A stretch of 64,000 nucleotides of DNA from Desulfosudis oleivorans (GTDB lineage: Bacteria > Desulfobacterota > Desulfobacteria > Desulfobacterales > SURF-7): assembly GCA_020723305.1 (NCBI GenBank), contig DYJC01000018.1:1-64000 (forward strand), written 5' to 3'. This document shows positions 36,273 through 45,194 of this stretch, one piece after another. The stretch's first letter is position 1. The number at the start of each line of letters is the position of its first letter. Position numbers and translations under genes: made by a program. The notes under the pieces are model-generated. The model was not told the DNA's origin. It saw only the letters and a program-made list of their open reading frames with translations, and searched no databases.

Positions 36273-39200
36273 ATGAACCCAAAACCTTCCAAGGATTATG
36301 CAACACAGATCAAACGACTTCGTGAAAGGATTGGATTAACACAGCTTAATCTTGCTGATCGCCTCGGGGTATCGTTTCCCACTGTAAACCGATGGGAGAA
36401 TGCAAAATCCAAACCGTCCAAGCTCTCATGGAATCGATTACTGGAACTGGCCGGTGAAATTGGTCTTGATGCTCAAGTCGCTGAACCGGAACCGCCGCCT
36501 TATGGTGGCTCTCCACCAGTACCTGATTTTACTGCGAATCCCGATATTGTCAGGGCTCTTGTTGAGGGAGAACGACTGTCTTTTGGACATTTGGCGAATC
36601 CAGCTTTTGCTACTGAAATAGCAAGTATCGACCCTTTACCCCACCAGAGGATAGCAGTCTATGATCATATGCTTAAGCAGGCGCGGTTGCGATTTTTGCT
36701 GGCAGATGATGCTGGTGCCGGTAAAACGATTATGACGGGTCTTTATATTCGCGAGATGCTTTCGCGGCGCTTGTTAAAACGCGTGCTGATCATTTCACCT
36801 GCAGGCCTTGTCGGTAATTGGCAGCAAGAATTGCAATTACTATTCAGTTTGCCATTCAGCATTGTCAGTGGAAGTGATGCAAAAAATGAAAATCCTTTTA
36901 TCGGACTCCACAGTGATAAAATTATTATTAGTGTGGATACATTGGCTGGGGAAAGGGTTTTCGCCAGAATTGCAGAAGAGAGCGTTGAACCTTATGAATT
37001 GGTTGTTTTCGACGAGGCGCATAAGTTATCTTGTGATCGCGGGGCTGATTACCGCATTCGAAAAACAGGGCGATACAAACTCGCTGAAGCTTTAGCCGGC
37101 GCTCAAAATCGTGAAAATGGATGGTATTTACCCTGGCATGCACATCACCTGCTCCTGCTAACGGCAACACCACACATGGGAAAGGATTATCCCTATTTTG
37201 CACTTTGGCGATTGCTTGAGCCTGAGGTGCTTACAACCCCGGAAGCTTTCGAACAATTTCCAGCCGAACAACGCTGTAATTTTTTCATCCGTCGAACCAA
37301 AGAGGAAATGGTTCGTCTTGACGGAAATCCCCTTTACCCGAAGCGATTTTCGGATACACTAGGATTTTCATTATCACAAGGAGATATCAGTGAGCAAAGG
37401 CTTTACGATGAAACCACGGAATATCTCCGCTGCGTATATAATCGCGCCAAGATGCTCAATCAGTCTGCAGCCCGCCTGGTCATGGGTGTATTCCAGCGCC
37501 GTCTGGCCAGTTCTACATATGCTTTACTTTGCTCTTTTGAACGGAGAATTGAAAAGCTTAATAAGATCGTAGATGATGTTCAGTCAGGTCATTTAACAAT
37601 TGAACAGTTGATAACAATGCAACGAAGAATGAAAGAAGAAGATGATGTTTTTGAGTCAAAATCTGCGGATGAAGAAAGCGCTGAAGATGGCGTTGAAGAA
37701 AACGAGATTGCAGAAGAAAAATTGCTTCAAGGTGTTATCGCAGCTTCATTGGCAGACCTTATAGCTGAGAGGGAACAAGTCCAATCGTTAAAACACCTTG
37801 CCGATCAAGTATACCGGAATGGTGGTGAGTCAAAGTTTGAAAAACTGCGTGAACTTATTTCTTTGGAAAAATATTCCCATGAGAAATTTCTTATTTTTAC
37901 AGAGCATCGTGACACCCTTGAGTATCTTGTTCGTCGGTTGAACGGTTTTGGGTTTACCGGCCAAATCGCTCAAATTCATGGAGGCATGCATTACAAGGAG
38001 CGGCAGGAGCAGATCGAATGTTTCCGAAAAACAGCTTCAGAGAGAGGCGCACGCTTCATGATTTGTACCGACGCCGCGGCTGAAGGGGTTAATCTCCAGT
38101 TCTGCTGGATCATGATCAATTACGATGTGCCATGGAACCCTGCTCGTCTTGAACAGCGTATGGGACGTATTCATCGCTACGGTCAGAAACATGATCCTGT
38201 AATCATCCTTAATCTTGTGGCACCTGCAACAAGAGAAGGGCGGGTTCTCAAAACCCTACTGGACAAGCTCGAAAAAATTCGTGAGCAGCTCAAATCCGAT
38301 AAGGTTTTTGATAGTATCGGCAGGATATTCAGCGAAGTTTCCATTAAATCATATATGGAAAGGATTGTTTCCGGTGATGATGTTAATCAAATTGCAAGGG
38401 ATTTAGAAGGTCGTCTGACAAAAGAGCAAGTTAAAGCGATTCAGGAGCAGGAACGTCGTGTTTTCGGAGATGGCGGTGATGTGAAAAAGGAACTGCCCCG
38501 GTTGAGGGAAAGCATTGAACAGGAGATTTATTTTCGGTTGTTGCCTGGCTATGTGCGTAAATTTATTTCATCAACCGTGCCGTTGGTGGGTATCAAAGTT
38601 GAGGGGGATCTCGGGGGATTTTTTAACTTCCGTTCTGCACAAAAAGGCGCCATCGATCCATTGCTCAGTGCCTTAGACACATATCCGTCATCACAATCTA
38701 AACGATTATCCATTTTACGCCCTGATGATCGACAATATTGTGTCTGGATGCATCCCGGCGAGCCTGTGTTCGAAAGTTTCCGTGAGGTGGTTCGGCAGAA
38801 ACTTGGCAAAGCAGCCTTGCATGGAGCGGTTTTTGTGGATCCCACAGCGGAAAAACCATATTTATTTCATTTAGCTCGTGTATCGGTGATCCGTAAGTCT
38901 GACCCGGAAGTTCCCGAGTTGATTCATGAAGAAACGGTGGAATGTCGCCTGGTGGGTGCAAAGCAGACAGGAAGCACGGAAATCAGTACTTGCCCAGTCG
39001 AACACTTACTGTTGTTACGAGGCGGTCAAGGGTTGCCATCCAAGGCGCAGAGTATGGCTGTTGAAGCATGTCGGTTGCGTGATCAGGCCCGGGCATACTT
39101 TTCAGAGCGCGTTTGTCGTTCATTGGCAGTGGAGTGCCGTGAGAGGCGAATGGCTTCTCTTCCGGAGCGCGAATCTTTTATTCGTCGCGGATATGATTTC

Positions 39201-39884
39201 CAGGAAGCCGAGTTGGCAAATGCAAGAGCCAAAGTGGCCCAGAAAGCAAGGTCGGGTAACAAACGGGCTGTTGCAGAACTGTCACATATTAAAAATCAGC
39301 AACGTGAACTATGTAACCGTCTTGAAAAGGCCATTACTGTCATCCGCCGTGAGCCGGAACTCTTAGTGCCTGGAGATGTAGATTTCATCGCCCATGCTCT
39401 GGTCGTCCCTTCTACCGATCCAACTGAACTGGAATGGCGGGATGCCAATGTGGAACAGGTCGCGATGGACCTGGCCAAGGCTTTTGAAGAAGCTGAAGGT
39501 GCTTCGGTCAAGTTTGTTCATACCCCTAAACTCGCTCGAGCCGCCAGCTTGCCGGATCATCCTGGTTTTGATATTTTGAGTCTTCGATCGGAAAATCATC
39601 AGCGATGTATTGAGGTAAAAGGTCGAGCAGGCTCGGGCGATATAGAGGTTACCGATAACGAATGGGCACGAGCCTGTAATTTGCGAGACGAATATTGGCT
39701 TTATGTCGTCTATCATTGTGAAACATCAACGCCGCAGTTGGTGAGGGTACAGGACCCTTTCGGTAGCCTTTTGGTCCGACCTTTCAGCAAAAATCAAGAA
39801 GTGGAGCGTATTATTCAGGGCACGGCAGTGTCGAGTGGCGTGCGTATAGGCCATGCCAGGATCATGGAAGTCGGAAAGATATGA
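36273..39884 (+). CDS. SNF2-type helicase with N-terminal XRE HTH and C-terminal DUF3883
   Basis: The 1203-residue protein begins with an XRE helix-turn-helix (residues about 10-60, with LTQLNLADRLGVSFPTVNRW). The SNF2/HepA-like motor follows: GAGKT with Lys151, DEAHK near 247, LLLTATPH, then the second lobe with EGVNLQ, PWNPARLEQRMGRIHR and a charged Glu-rich insert near 465-490. The last 150 residues are DUF3883 (CIEVKGRAGSGDIEVTDNEW), a nuclease-fold-like module common in defense genes. It resembles DISARM DrmD-type helicases. Start 36273 matches the beginning of the HTH and has AGGAA upstream. It is first in a five-gene operon. Confidence 0.88.
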   Translation: MNPKPSKDYATQIKRLRERIGLTQLNLADRLGVSFPTVNRWENAKSKPSKLSWNRLLELAGEIGLDAQVAEPEPPPYGGSPPVPDFTANPDIVRALVEGERLSFGHLANPAFATEIASIDPLPHQRIAVYDHMLKQARLRFLLADDAGAGKTIMTGLYIREMLSRRLLKRVLIISPAGLVGNWQQELQLLFSLPFSIVSGSDAKNENPFIGLHSDKIIISVDTLAGERVFARIAEESVEPYELVVFDEAHKLSCDRGADYRIRKTGRYKLAEALAGAQNRENGWYLPWHAHHLLLLTATPHMGKDYPYFALWRLLEPEVLTTPEAFEQFPAEQRCNFFIRRTKEEMVRLDGNPLYPKRFSDTLGFSLSQGDISEQRLYDETTEYLRCVYNRAKMLNQSAARLVMGVFQRRLASSTYALLCSFERRIEKLNKIVDDVQSGHLTIEQLITMQRRMKEEDDVFESKSADEESAEDGVEENEIAEEKLLQGVIAASLADLIAEREQVQSLKHLADQVYRNGGESKFEKLRELISLEKYSHEKFLIFTEHRDTLEYLVRRLNGFGFTGQIAQIHGGMHYKERQEQIECFRKTASERGARFMICTDAAAEGVNLQFCWIMINYDVPWNPARLEQRMGRIHRYGQKHDPVIILNLVAPATREGRVLKTLLDKLEKIREQLKSDKVFDSIGRIFSEVSIKSYMERIVSGDDVNQIARDLEGRLTKEQVKAIQEQERRVFGDGGDVKKELPRLRESIEQEIYFRLLPGYVRKFISSTVPLVGIKVEGDLGGFFNFRSAQKGAIDPLLSALDTYPSSQSKRLSILRPDDRQYCVWMHPGEPVFESFREVVRQKLGKAALHGAVFVDPTAEKPYLFHLARVSVIRKSDPEVPELIHEETVECRLVGAKQTGSTEISTCPVEHLLLLRGGQGLPSKAQSMAVEACRLRDQARAYFSERVCRSLAVECRERRMASLPERESFIRRGYDFQEAELANARAKVAQKARSGNKRAVAELSHIKNQQRELCNRLEKAITVIRREPELLVPGDVDFIAHALVVPSTDPTELEWRDANVEQVAMDLAKAFEEAEGASVKFVHTPKLARAASLPDHPGFDILSLRSENHQRCIEVKGRAGSGDIEVTDNEWARACNLRDEYWLYVVYHCETSTPQLVRVQDPFGSLLVRPFSKNQEVERIIQGTAVSSGVRIGHARIMEVGKI

Positions 39885-39930
39885 ATGAAGTGTGATGCCA
39901 TGAAAATATTTATCAATATGGGAGGTCTCC

Positions 39931-41211
39931 ATGGCCAAGATTGAAGGCTTTCGAATTCGAAATTTCAGGGCTTTAAAAGATGTTACCATTGGAAAACTTT
40001 GGAGCCTGCAACAGGCTCAGCAGCTTACCCCGCTGACGGCTGTAATCGGAAAAAACGGTTCTGGGAAAAGCACCCTTTTTGATGCGTTTGGATTTCTATC
40101 TGATTGCCTGAAATCGGGTGTTGAAGAGGCCTGCGACCTTCGGGGGCGTGGCGGTTTTGACCGCATTCGTTCACAGGGGCAGGACGGCCCAATAGAATTT
40201 GAAGTGTACTACCGGGAACAAGGCAATGCCCGACCGATCACTTACGAATTATCCATTGGCTTGGACCCCTCTGGAAGACCGCATGTGCAGAAGGAACGTT
40301 TGCGTCAAAGAAGGAGGGGGCAAAACCACGGCAGGCCTTTTTTTTTTCTTGTATTAAACGAGGGAAAGGGCGTCGTCTGGAAAGGAGAAACCGAGGGGAG
40401 CCAGATTCATGAGGACAAGGTGCAGTTGGACCTGTTTAAACTAATCGAATCCATTCGTAAAGAAGAGACAAGGGAAACCGAGTTGGTTGAGCTTGAAGAC
40501 AATCGAAAACTTGGTATTGCAACACTAGGCTCTTTGAAGCAGCATCCTCGAATATCAGCCTTCAGACAATTCATTGAAGGATGGTATTTGAGTTATTTCA
40601 CACCGGATGCAGCCCGGAGCCTTCCGTTGGCCGGTCCTCAAAAGCATCTGAACATCCATGGTGATAATCTGAGCAATGTGGTTCAGTTTATGGAAAGGGA
40701 GCATCCCAAACGTTTCAAATCGATTTTAGACCGTATTGCCCAAAAAATTCCCGGTATGAACAAAATAGATACCGCTAAAACCCCGGATGGCAGACTGCTT
40801 CTTCGGTTTAACGACAGGGGTTTTACGGACCCATTTTATTCACAGCAGATGTCGGACGGAACATTAAAAGTATTCGCCTATCTTTTGCTGTTGGAAGATC
40901 CGTTCCCACCACCTTTTTTATGCATTGAAGAGCCTGAAAACGGTCTATATCATAAATTGTTAGAATCACTGGCAGATGAATTTCGTAGCCATGCAACAGG
41001 GAAAAAGGGTGGTTCACAGGTGTTTATCACCACCCATCAACCGTATTTTGTAGATGCAATGGAGCCGGAAGAAGTTTGGGTTCTGGAAAAAGGAGAAGAC
41101 GGGTTTTCATCGATCAGACACGCCAGTGATGAACAGATCGTAAAAAATATGGTTGCGGAAGGTCTGCCGCTTGGCAGCCTCTGGTATAGTGACTACCTGG
41201 ACGCGAGGTGA
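39931..41211 (+). CDS. AAA (OLD/SMC-like) ATPase
   Basis: The 426-residue protein is an AAA_21-type ABC/SMC-like ATPase. The start FRIRNFRALKDVTIG and Walker A GKNGSGKSTLF (residues 41-51) precede a long insertion; the signature MSDGTLKVFAYLLLL and Walker B FLCIEEPENGL (near 329) follow, then the H-loop TTHQPYFVDAM. Proteins of this type act in defense as sensors partnered with a nuclease. The downstream gene encodes a DUF4276 protein, four bases later, so the two form a pair. GGGAGG precedes the ATG. Confidence 0.9.
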   Translation: MAKIEGFRIRNFRALKDVTIGKLWSLQQAQQLTPLTAVIGKNGSGKSTLFDAFGFLSDCLKSGVEEACDLRGRGGFDRIRSQGQDGPIEFEVYYREQGNARPITYELSIGLDPSGRPHVQKERLRQRRRGQNHGRPFFFLVLNEGKGVVWKGETEGSQIHEDKVQLDLFKLIESIRKEETRETELVELEDNRKLGIATLGSLKQHPRISAFRQFIEGWYLSYFTPDAARSLPLAGPQKHLNIHGDNLSNVVQFMEREHPKRFKSILDRIAQKIPGMNKIDTAKTPDGRLLLRFNDRGFTDPFYSQQMSDGTLKVFAYLLLLEDPFPPPFLCIEEPENGLYHKLLESLADEFRSHATGKKGGSQVFITTHQPYFVDAMEPEEVWVLEKGEDGFSSIRHASDEQIVKNMVAEGLPLGSLWYSDYLDAR

Positions 41212-41215
41212 CCAA

Positions 41216-41878
41216 ATGCATTTTGAAATCCTCGTGGAAGATCGGTCCGGTAAAAAAGCACTAGACATTCTGCTTCCAAAAATTGTCGGTGGAACCCATA
41301 CCTTCAAGGTTCATCCATACAAGGGAATTGGGCGGATTCCCAAACACATGAGAGAAGCAAGGGATGCAAGTAAACGGATTCTGCTTGACAATCTTCCAAG
41401 GTTGCTAAAGGGGTATGGGAAAACTTTTGCAGGCTATCCGGAAGACTATCCGGCAGCAGTGATCTTGGTCTGTGATCTGGATGATCAATGTAAAAAAATG
41501 TTTAGGCAAGAGTTATTCAATATTCTTGAACAGTGCAATCCACAACCGAAGACCCGGTTCTGTATCGCTATCGAGGAAGGAGAAGCTTGGTTTTTAGGAG
41601 ACCTGGATGCAGTGAAAAATGCTTATCCACAGGCAAAAAATCATATTCTCAACATGTACATAAATGACAGTATCTGCGGCACATGGGAAAAATTGGCGGA
41701 TGCCGTTTATCCGGGTGGATCATCCGCATTGTCCGCCAGAGGATATCAGGCCATTGGTGCTGAAAAATCCATATGGGCTGAAAAAATTACACCTCAAATG
41801 GATATTTTAAAGAACAGGTCGCCCAGTTTTTGCTATTTCCGTGACAAGCTCAGACAATTGACAGGAGTACATAAATGA
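41216..41878 (+). CDS. DUF4276 (Toprim-like) protein paired with the AAA ATPase
   Basis: The 220-residue protein has the DUF4276 pattern: N-terminal EILVEDRSGKKAL with an acidic residue where Toprim folds keep their metal site, a second acidic stretch VILVCDLDDQ, and IAIEEGEAWFLGD. Toprim-type partners of AAA ATPases in defense cut nucleic acid or tRNA (for example in OLD and PARIS systems); activity here is inference. Start 41216 has GAGGTG upstream; the longer frame overlaps the ATPase gene. Its stop overlaps the start of the methylase gene. Confidence 0.8.
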   Translation: MHFEILVEDRSGKKALDILLPKIVGGTHTFKVHPYKGIGRIPKHMREARDASKRILLDNLPRLLKGYGKTFAGYPEDYPAAVILVCDLDDQCKKMFRQELFNILEQCNPQPKTRFCIAIEEGEAWFLGDLDAVKNAYPQAKNHILNMYINDSICGTWEKLADAVYPGGSSALSARGYQAIGAEKSIWAEKITPQMDILKNRSPSFCYFRDKLRQLTGVHK

Positions 41879-44800
41879 CCGATAAACCAAGGCTCATCGA
41901 ACGGGCCTTTCCCCTGAAGCAAACCTCTCTATCCTCGGTGCATGAGAAAAATGTACGTCATGGGCATATATCCACACTGCATATCTGGCCGGCCAGGCGG
42001 CCATTGGCTGCATGTCGGGCAGCTCTTCTGGCAACGCTGCTGCCGGATCCAGGAACGAATGAAGAACGACAAAAACTTTGTGAACGGATTGGTGGCAAGG
42101 TTGTGGAGAAAATTGAGCGAAAAAAAATGCCCAACGGAAGCATTATCGAACGCGTGAAAGAAGAAACACAAGGGGGGGTACTTCGGTGGATCGGCACAGA
42201 GCCCAAATCCGGCGGTCGAAAGAAGATTGAGGAACATCAGCAGGATATGGCATTCCGTGAAAGCGAGTTGGCCTGGTTTCGGGAAGAGATTAAAAAGGCT
42301 TATGGCGGACGGGCACCACGCGTGCTTGATCCCTTTGCCGGGGGTGGCGCCATACCGCTTGAAGCCATGCGTCTGGGATGTCAAGCGACAGCCGTTGATA
42401 TCAACCCGGTTGCCTGGTTTATCCTCAAATGCACCCTTGAGTACCCGCAGAAACTGGCAGGTAAAACCCACCCCCTGCCTGAATTTATCATAGAAGATGA
42501 AGATTTCATGGAGTCGTTTTACAAGGCCCACCCCCATCTGATTGGACGTACCATCAAAACGATGCGGCAGAAAGCTGATCCCCAGCGCGGCTTATGGGAT
42601 AAGGAGGATTCGGGTCGGATTCCCAGGGCGGATCTTGCCTGGCATGTCCGGGCATGGGGGCGCTGGGTCCTGAATCAGGCCCGCAAGGAGCTGGCACCGT
42701 TTTATCCTACCTATGCTGATTTCGAACCTATTGACTTCAGGCGTCTTAAACCTTATGAAAAACAGCCCATGCATCTGGTGCCGTTCAAAGCGGATGGTAC
42801 GCCGGACATTGATGCCTTAAATAAGGAATTTTCAGAAAGGTATCTGAAGGATAAAGGCAATCCCCGCTGGGTGGCCAAACCGACGGTGGCCTATCTCTGG
42901 GCACGGACTGTAATCTGCAAGAACTGCCGGGCTACCGTACCGCTTTTAAAAACAAGGTGGCTTTGTAAAAAAGACCGCAAGCGGGTGCTGTTGGACATGG
43001 ATGTTGTCACAGAGGCTACAGACAGAATTGAAAAAGGTAAACAGGAAAAAAAGGTGGTGCATCCCGGGACGAAAAAAGTTGTTTTCGGTATTCAGTATGA
43101 TGTTCCGGTAAAAGGCGGTAATCCGGCCCAGAGGCGGGAGCATGATAAGCGGATTGGTGAAGGAACCATGTCACGGGCCGGTTCCAAATGTCCATGTTGT
43201 GGAACGATAATGACGTTAGAGGATATTCGCATTGAGGGGCAATCTAAACGAATAAATTCAGTATCCACCGTTGTTGTAGTTGATGGACAACAAGGTAAGG
43301 AATATCGTCCTTGGGCATCGGAAGAACAAGAAGCAAGTCTTTTAGCTCAATCAAATATTGATGCGGCATTTTCCGAAGCCAATCATGGGCCAATTTTTGA
43401 GTCATTGAATCCAGCTAGTACTCGTTCAATTTCGTGTCATCTTTATGGCATAAATTATTTTTCTGATTTTTTTACCTATCGTCAGCATTTATCGCTTGGG
43501 ACATTTCTTTCAGTTGTAAATCGGTGCAAAGATCAAATTTTAAAATATAACTATAACAATGACTATATTGAGGCGATTCACGCATACCAGGCGGTTGCAA
43601 TTGATAGACTCGTTGATTACTCCAATTCGTTTTGCAGTTGGCATATTAGTGGAGAAAAGATGAGAAATTTATTAGGAAGATTCTCGCTTCCGATGGTGTG
43701 GGATTACTGTGAGCTTTGTCCCATCAGTGATACTACTGGTGGCGTTTCTGGAGCTATTGAATGGATTTTCCTCGCGTTACAGCATTTTTTAACTGCTGAA
43801 AAGTCTGCACCAAATAGTTCTGTTGAGAATGAATCTGCAACAAAACTCAAATCCAATATGGCGGCAAACCAATTTGATCTTATAATAACCGATCCACCCT
43901 ATTATGAAGCAGTATCTTACGCTGATTTGTCAGAGCTATTCTACATAACACTACGAAGAATTATAGATGCGGAACCATTTTCTCATATATCAATACAAAA
44001 AGATCTTGAGGCGGTACAACACATACATAGTTCTAAAGATAGGAAAGAGGAAAAAGCAAGGTATGAGTTATTAATGACGGAAGCCTTTCAAAAGGCCTGG
44101 CAGAATCTTTCAGAAAATGGTCGATTTGTAGTCGTATTTGCTCATAAACATCCTGATGCATGGGAAACATTGGTATCAGCCATGATCCAGGCAGGTTTTG
44201 TTGTGTGTGCTAGCTGGCCCATTCAGACAGAAATGGCGAATCGAACGCGAGGTCTTTCCGCTGCTGCATTGGCTTCCTCTGTCTGGCTGGTCTGCAAGAA
44301 GCGTCCAATAAATGCTAAACCAGGGTGGGATAATAAGGTTCTGGAGGAGATGCGCACAAAAATTTCCGAGCGTTTGCGCGATTACTGGGATGCGGGAATT
44401 CGGGGGCCCGATTTTGTGTGGGCGGCGACGGGACCGGCATTGGAAGCTTACAGCAAACACCCTATTGTTAAAAAAGCCAATACGCCGGGCGAGGTGATGT
44501 CTGTGGGCGAGTTTTTAACCCATGTCCGGCGGATGGTTGTGGACTTTGTGGTTGGTCAGGTACTTACCGGTGAAAAAGGGGGAGCGGATATGGCTGCTGC
44601 GGATCGCATGGATTCGCCTACAGCCTATTACCTTCTTCATCGCCATGATTTTGGGCTCGATGAAGCCCCGGCCGGAGCCTGTATTCTTTATGCAACAGCT
44701 TGTGGTCTGTCGGATCGGGATCTGGAATCAGCCTGGGACTTGGTATTACATAAGGGGAGTGCCGCACAAAAGCAGGATGAAGAGGAGGATTTTGATCCGG

Positions 44801-45189
44801 ACGCTGAGCTGGAGTCAGAAGAAATCGGTGATTCAGGAAGCAAGATCAAGCTGAAAACATGGGTACAGCGGAAACGTCACACCATGGGGTATGAAGCCCC
44901 CAGCGGACGACCGGTTCCGCTGATAGACCGGGTCCATCGCATGATGCATTTATGGCGGGCAGGAGATGTCCATAGTGTGGATGAGTATTTGGATGATAAC
45001 GGCCTCCGGCGCCAGGAGCTGTTTAAACGACTGTTGCAGTCATTGATCGAACTTTCCAACAGCGGCAGTGATGAACGATCCCTACTGGAAAGTCTGAGCA
45101 ATCATATTCAGGCCAAAGGGGCTAAGGTTGACAGTTCTCAAAAATCGCTTTTTGCCACAGAGGGGACAGAAAATTCAGAGAAGGAGTGA
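41875..45189 (+). CDS. DUF1156 DNA methylase (anti-phage associated)
   Basis: The 1104-residue protein is a large amino-methyltransferase. DUF1156 lies at the N terminus (ERAFPLKQTSLSSVHEK, HIWPARRPLAACRA). The SAM loop VLDPFAGGGAIPLEAM lies near residue 152 and the catalytic DPPYYEA near 673-679, giving a DPPY motif typical of N6-adenine or N4-cytosine methylation. A zinc knuckle CPCCG is seen near 440. The middle, about 43200-44150, is AT-rich compared with both ends and may be an exchanged recognition region. The start overlaps the DUF4276 stop (ATGA). Confidence 0.9.
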   Translation: MTDKPRLIERAFPLKQTSLSSVHEKNVRHGHISTLHIWPARRPLAACRAALLATLLPDPGTNEERQKLCERIGGKVVEKIERKKMPNGSIIERVKEETQGGVLRWIGTEPKSGGRKKIEEHQQDMAFRESELAWFREEIKKAYGGRAPRVLDPFAGGGAIPLEAMRLGCQATAVDINPVAWFILKCTLEYPQKLAGKTHPLPEFIIEDEDFMESFYKAHPHLIGRTIKTMRQKADPQRGLWDKEDSGRIPRADLAWHVRAWGRWVLNQARKELAPFYPTYADFEPIDFRRLKPYEKQPMHLVPFKADGTPDIDALNKEFSERYLKDKGNPRWVAKPTVAYLWARTVICKNCRATVPLLKTRWLCKKDRKRVLLDMDVVTEATDRIEKGKQEKKVVHPGTKKVVFGIQYDVPVKGGNPAQRREHDKRIGEGTMSRAGSKCPCCGTIMTLEDIRIEGQSKRINSVSTVVVVDGQQGKEYRPWASEEQEASLLAQSNIDAAFSEANHGPIFESLNPASTRSISCHLYGINYFSDFFTYRQHLSLGTFLSVVNRCKDQILKYNYNNDYIEAIHAYQAVAIDRLVDYSNSFCSWHISGEKMRNLLGRFSLPMVWDYCELCPISDTTGGVSGAIEWIFLALQHFLTAEKSAPNSSVENESATKLKSNMAANQFDLIITDPPYYEAVSYADLSELFYITLRRIIDAEPFSHISIQKDLEAVQHIHSSKDRKEEKARYELLMTEAFQKAWQNLSENGRFVVVFAHKHPDAWETLVSAMIQAGFVVCASWPIQTEMANRTRGLSAAALASSVWLVCKKRPINAKPGWDNKVLEEMRTKISERLRDYWDAGIRGPDFVWAATGPALEAYSKHPIVKKANTPGEVMSVGEFLTHVRRMVVDFVVGQVLTGEKGGADMAAADRMDSPTAYYLLHRHDFGLDEAPAGACILYATACGLSDRDLESAWDLVLHKGSAAQKQDEEEDFDPDAELESEEIGDSGSKIKLKTWVQRKRHTMGYEAPSGRPVPLIDRVHRMMHLWRAGDVHSVDEYLDDNGLRRQELFKRLLQSLIELSNSGSDERSLLESLSNHIQAKGAKVDSSQKSLFATEGTENSEKE

Positions 45190-45194
45190 ATATC

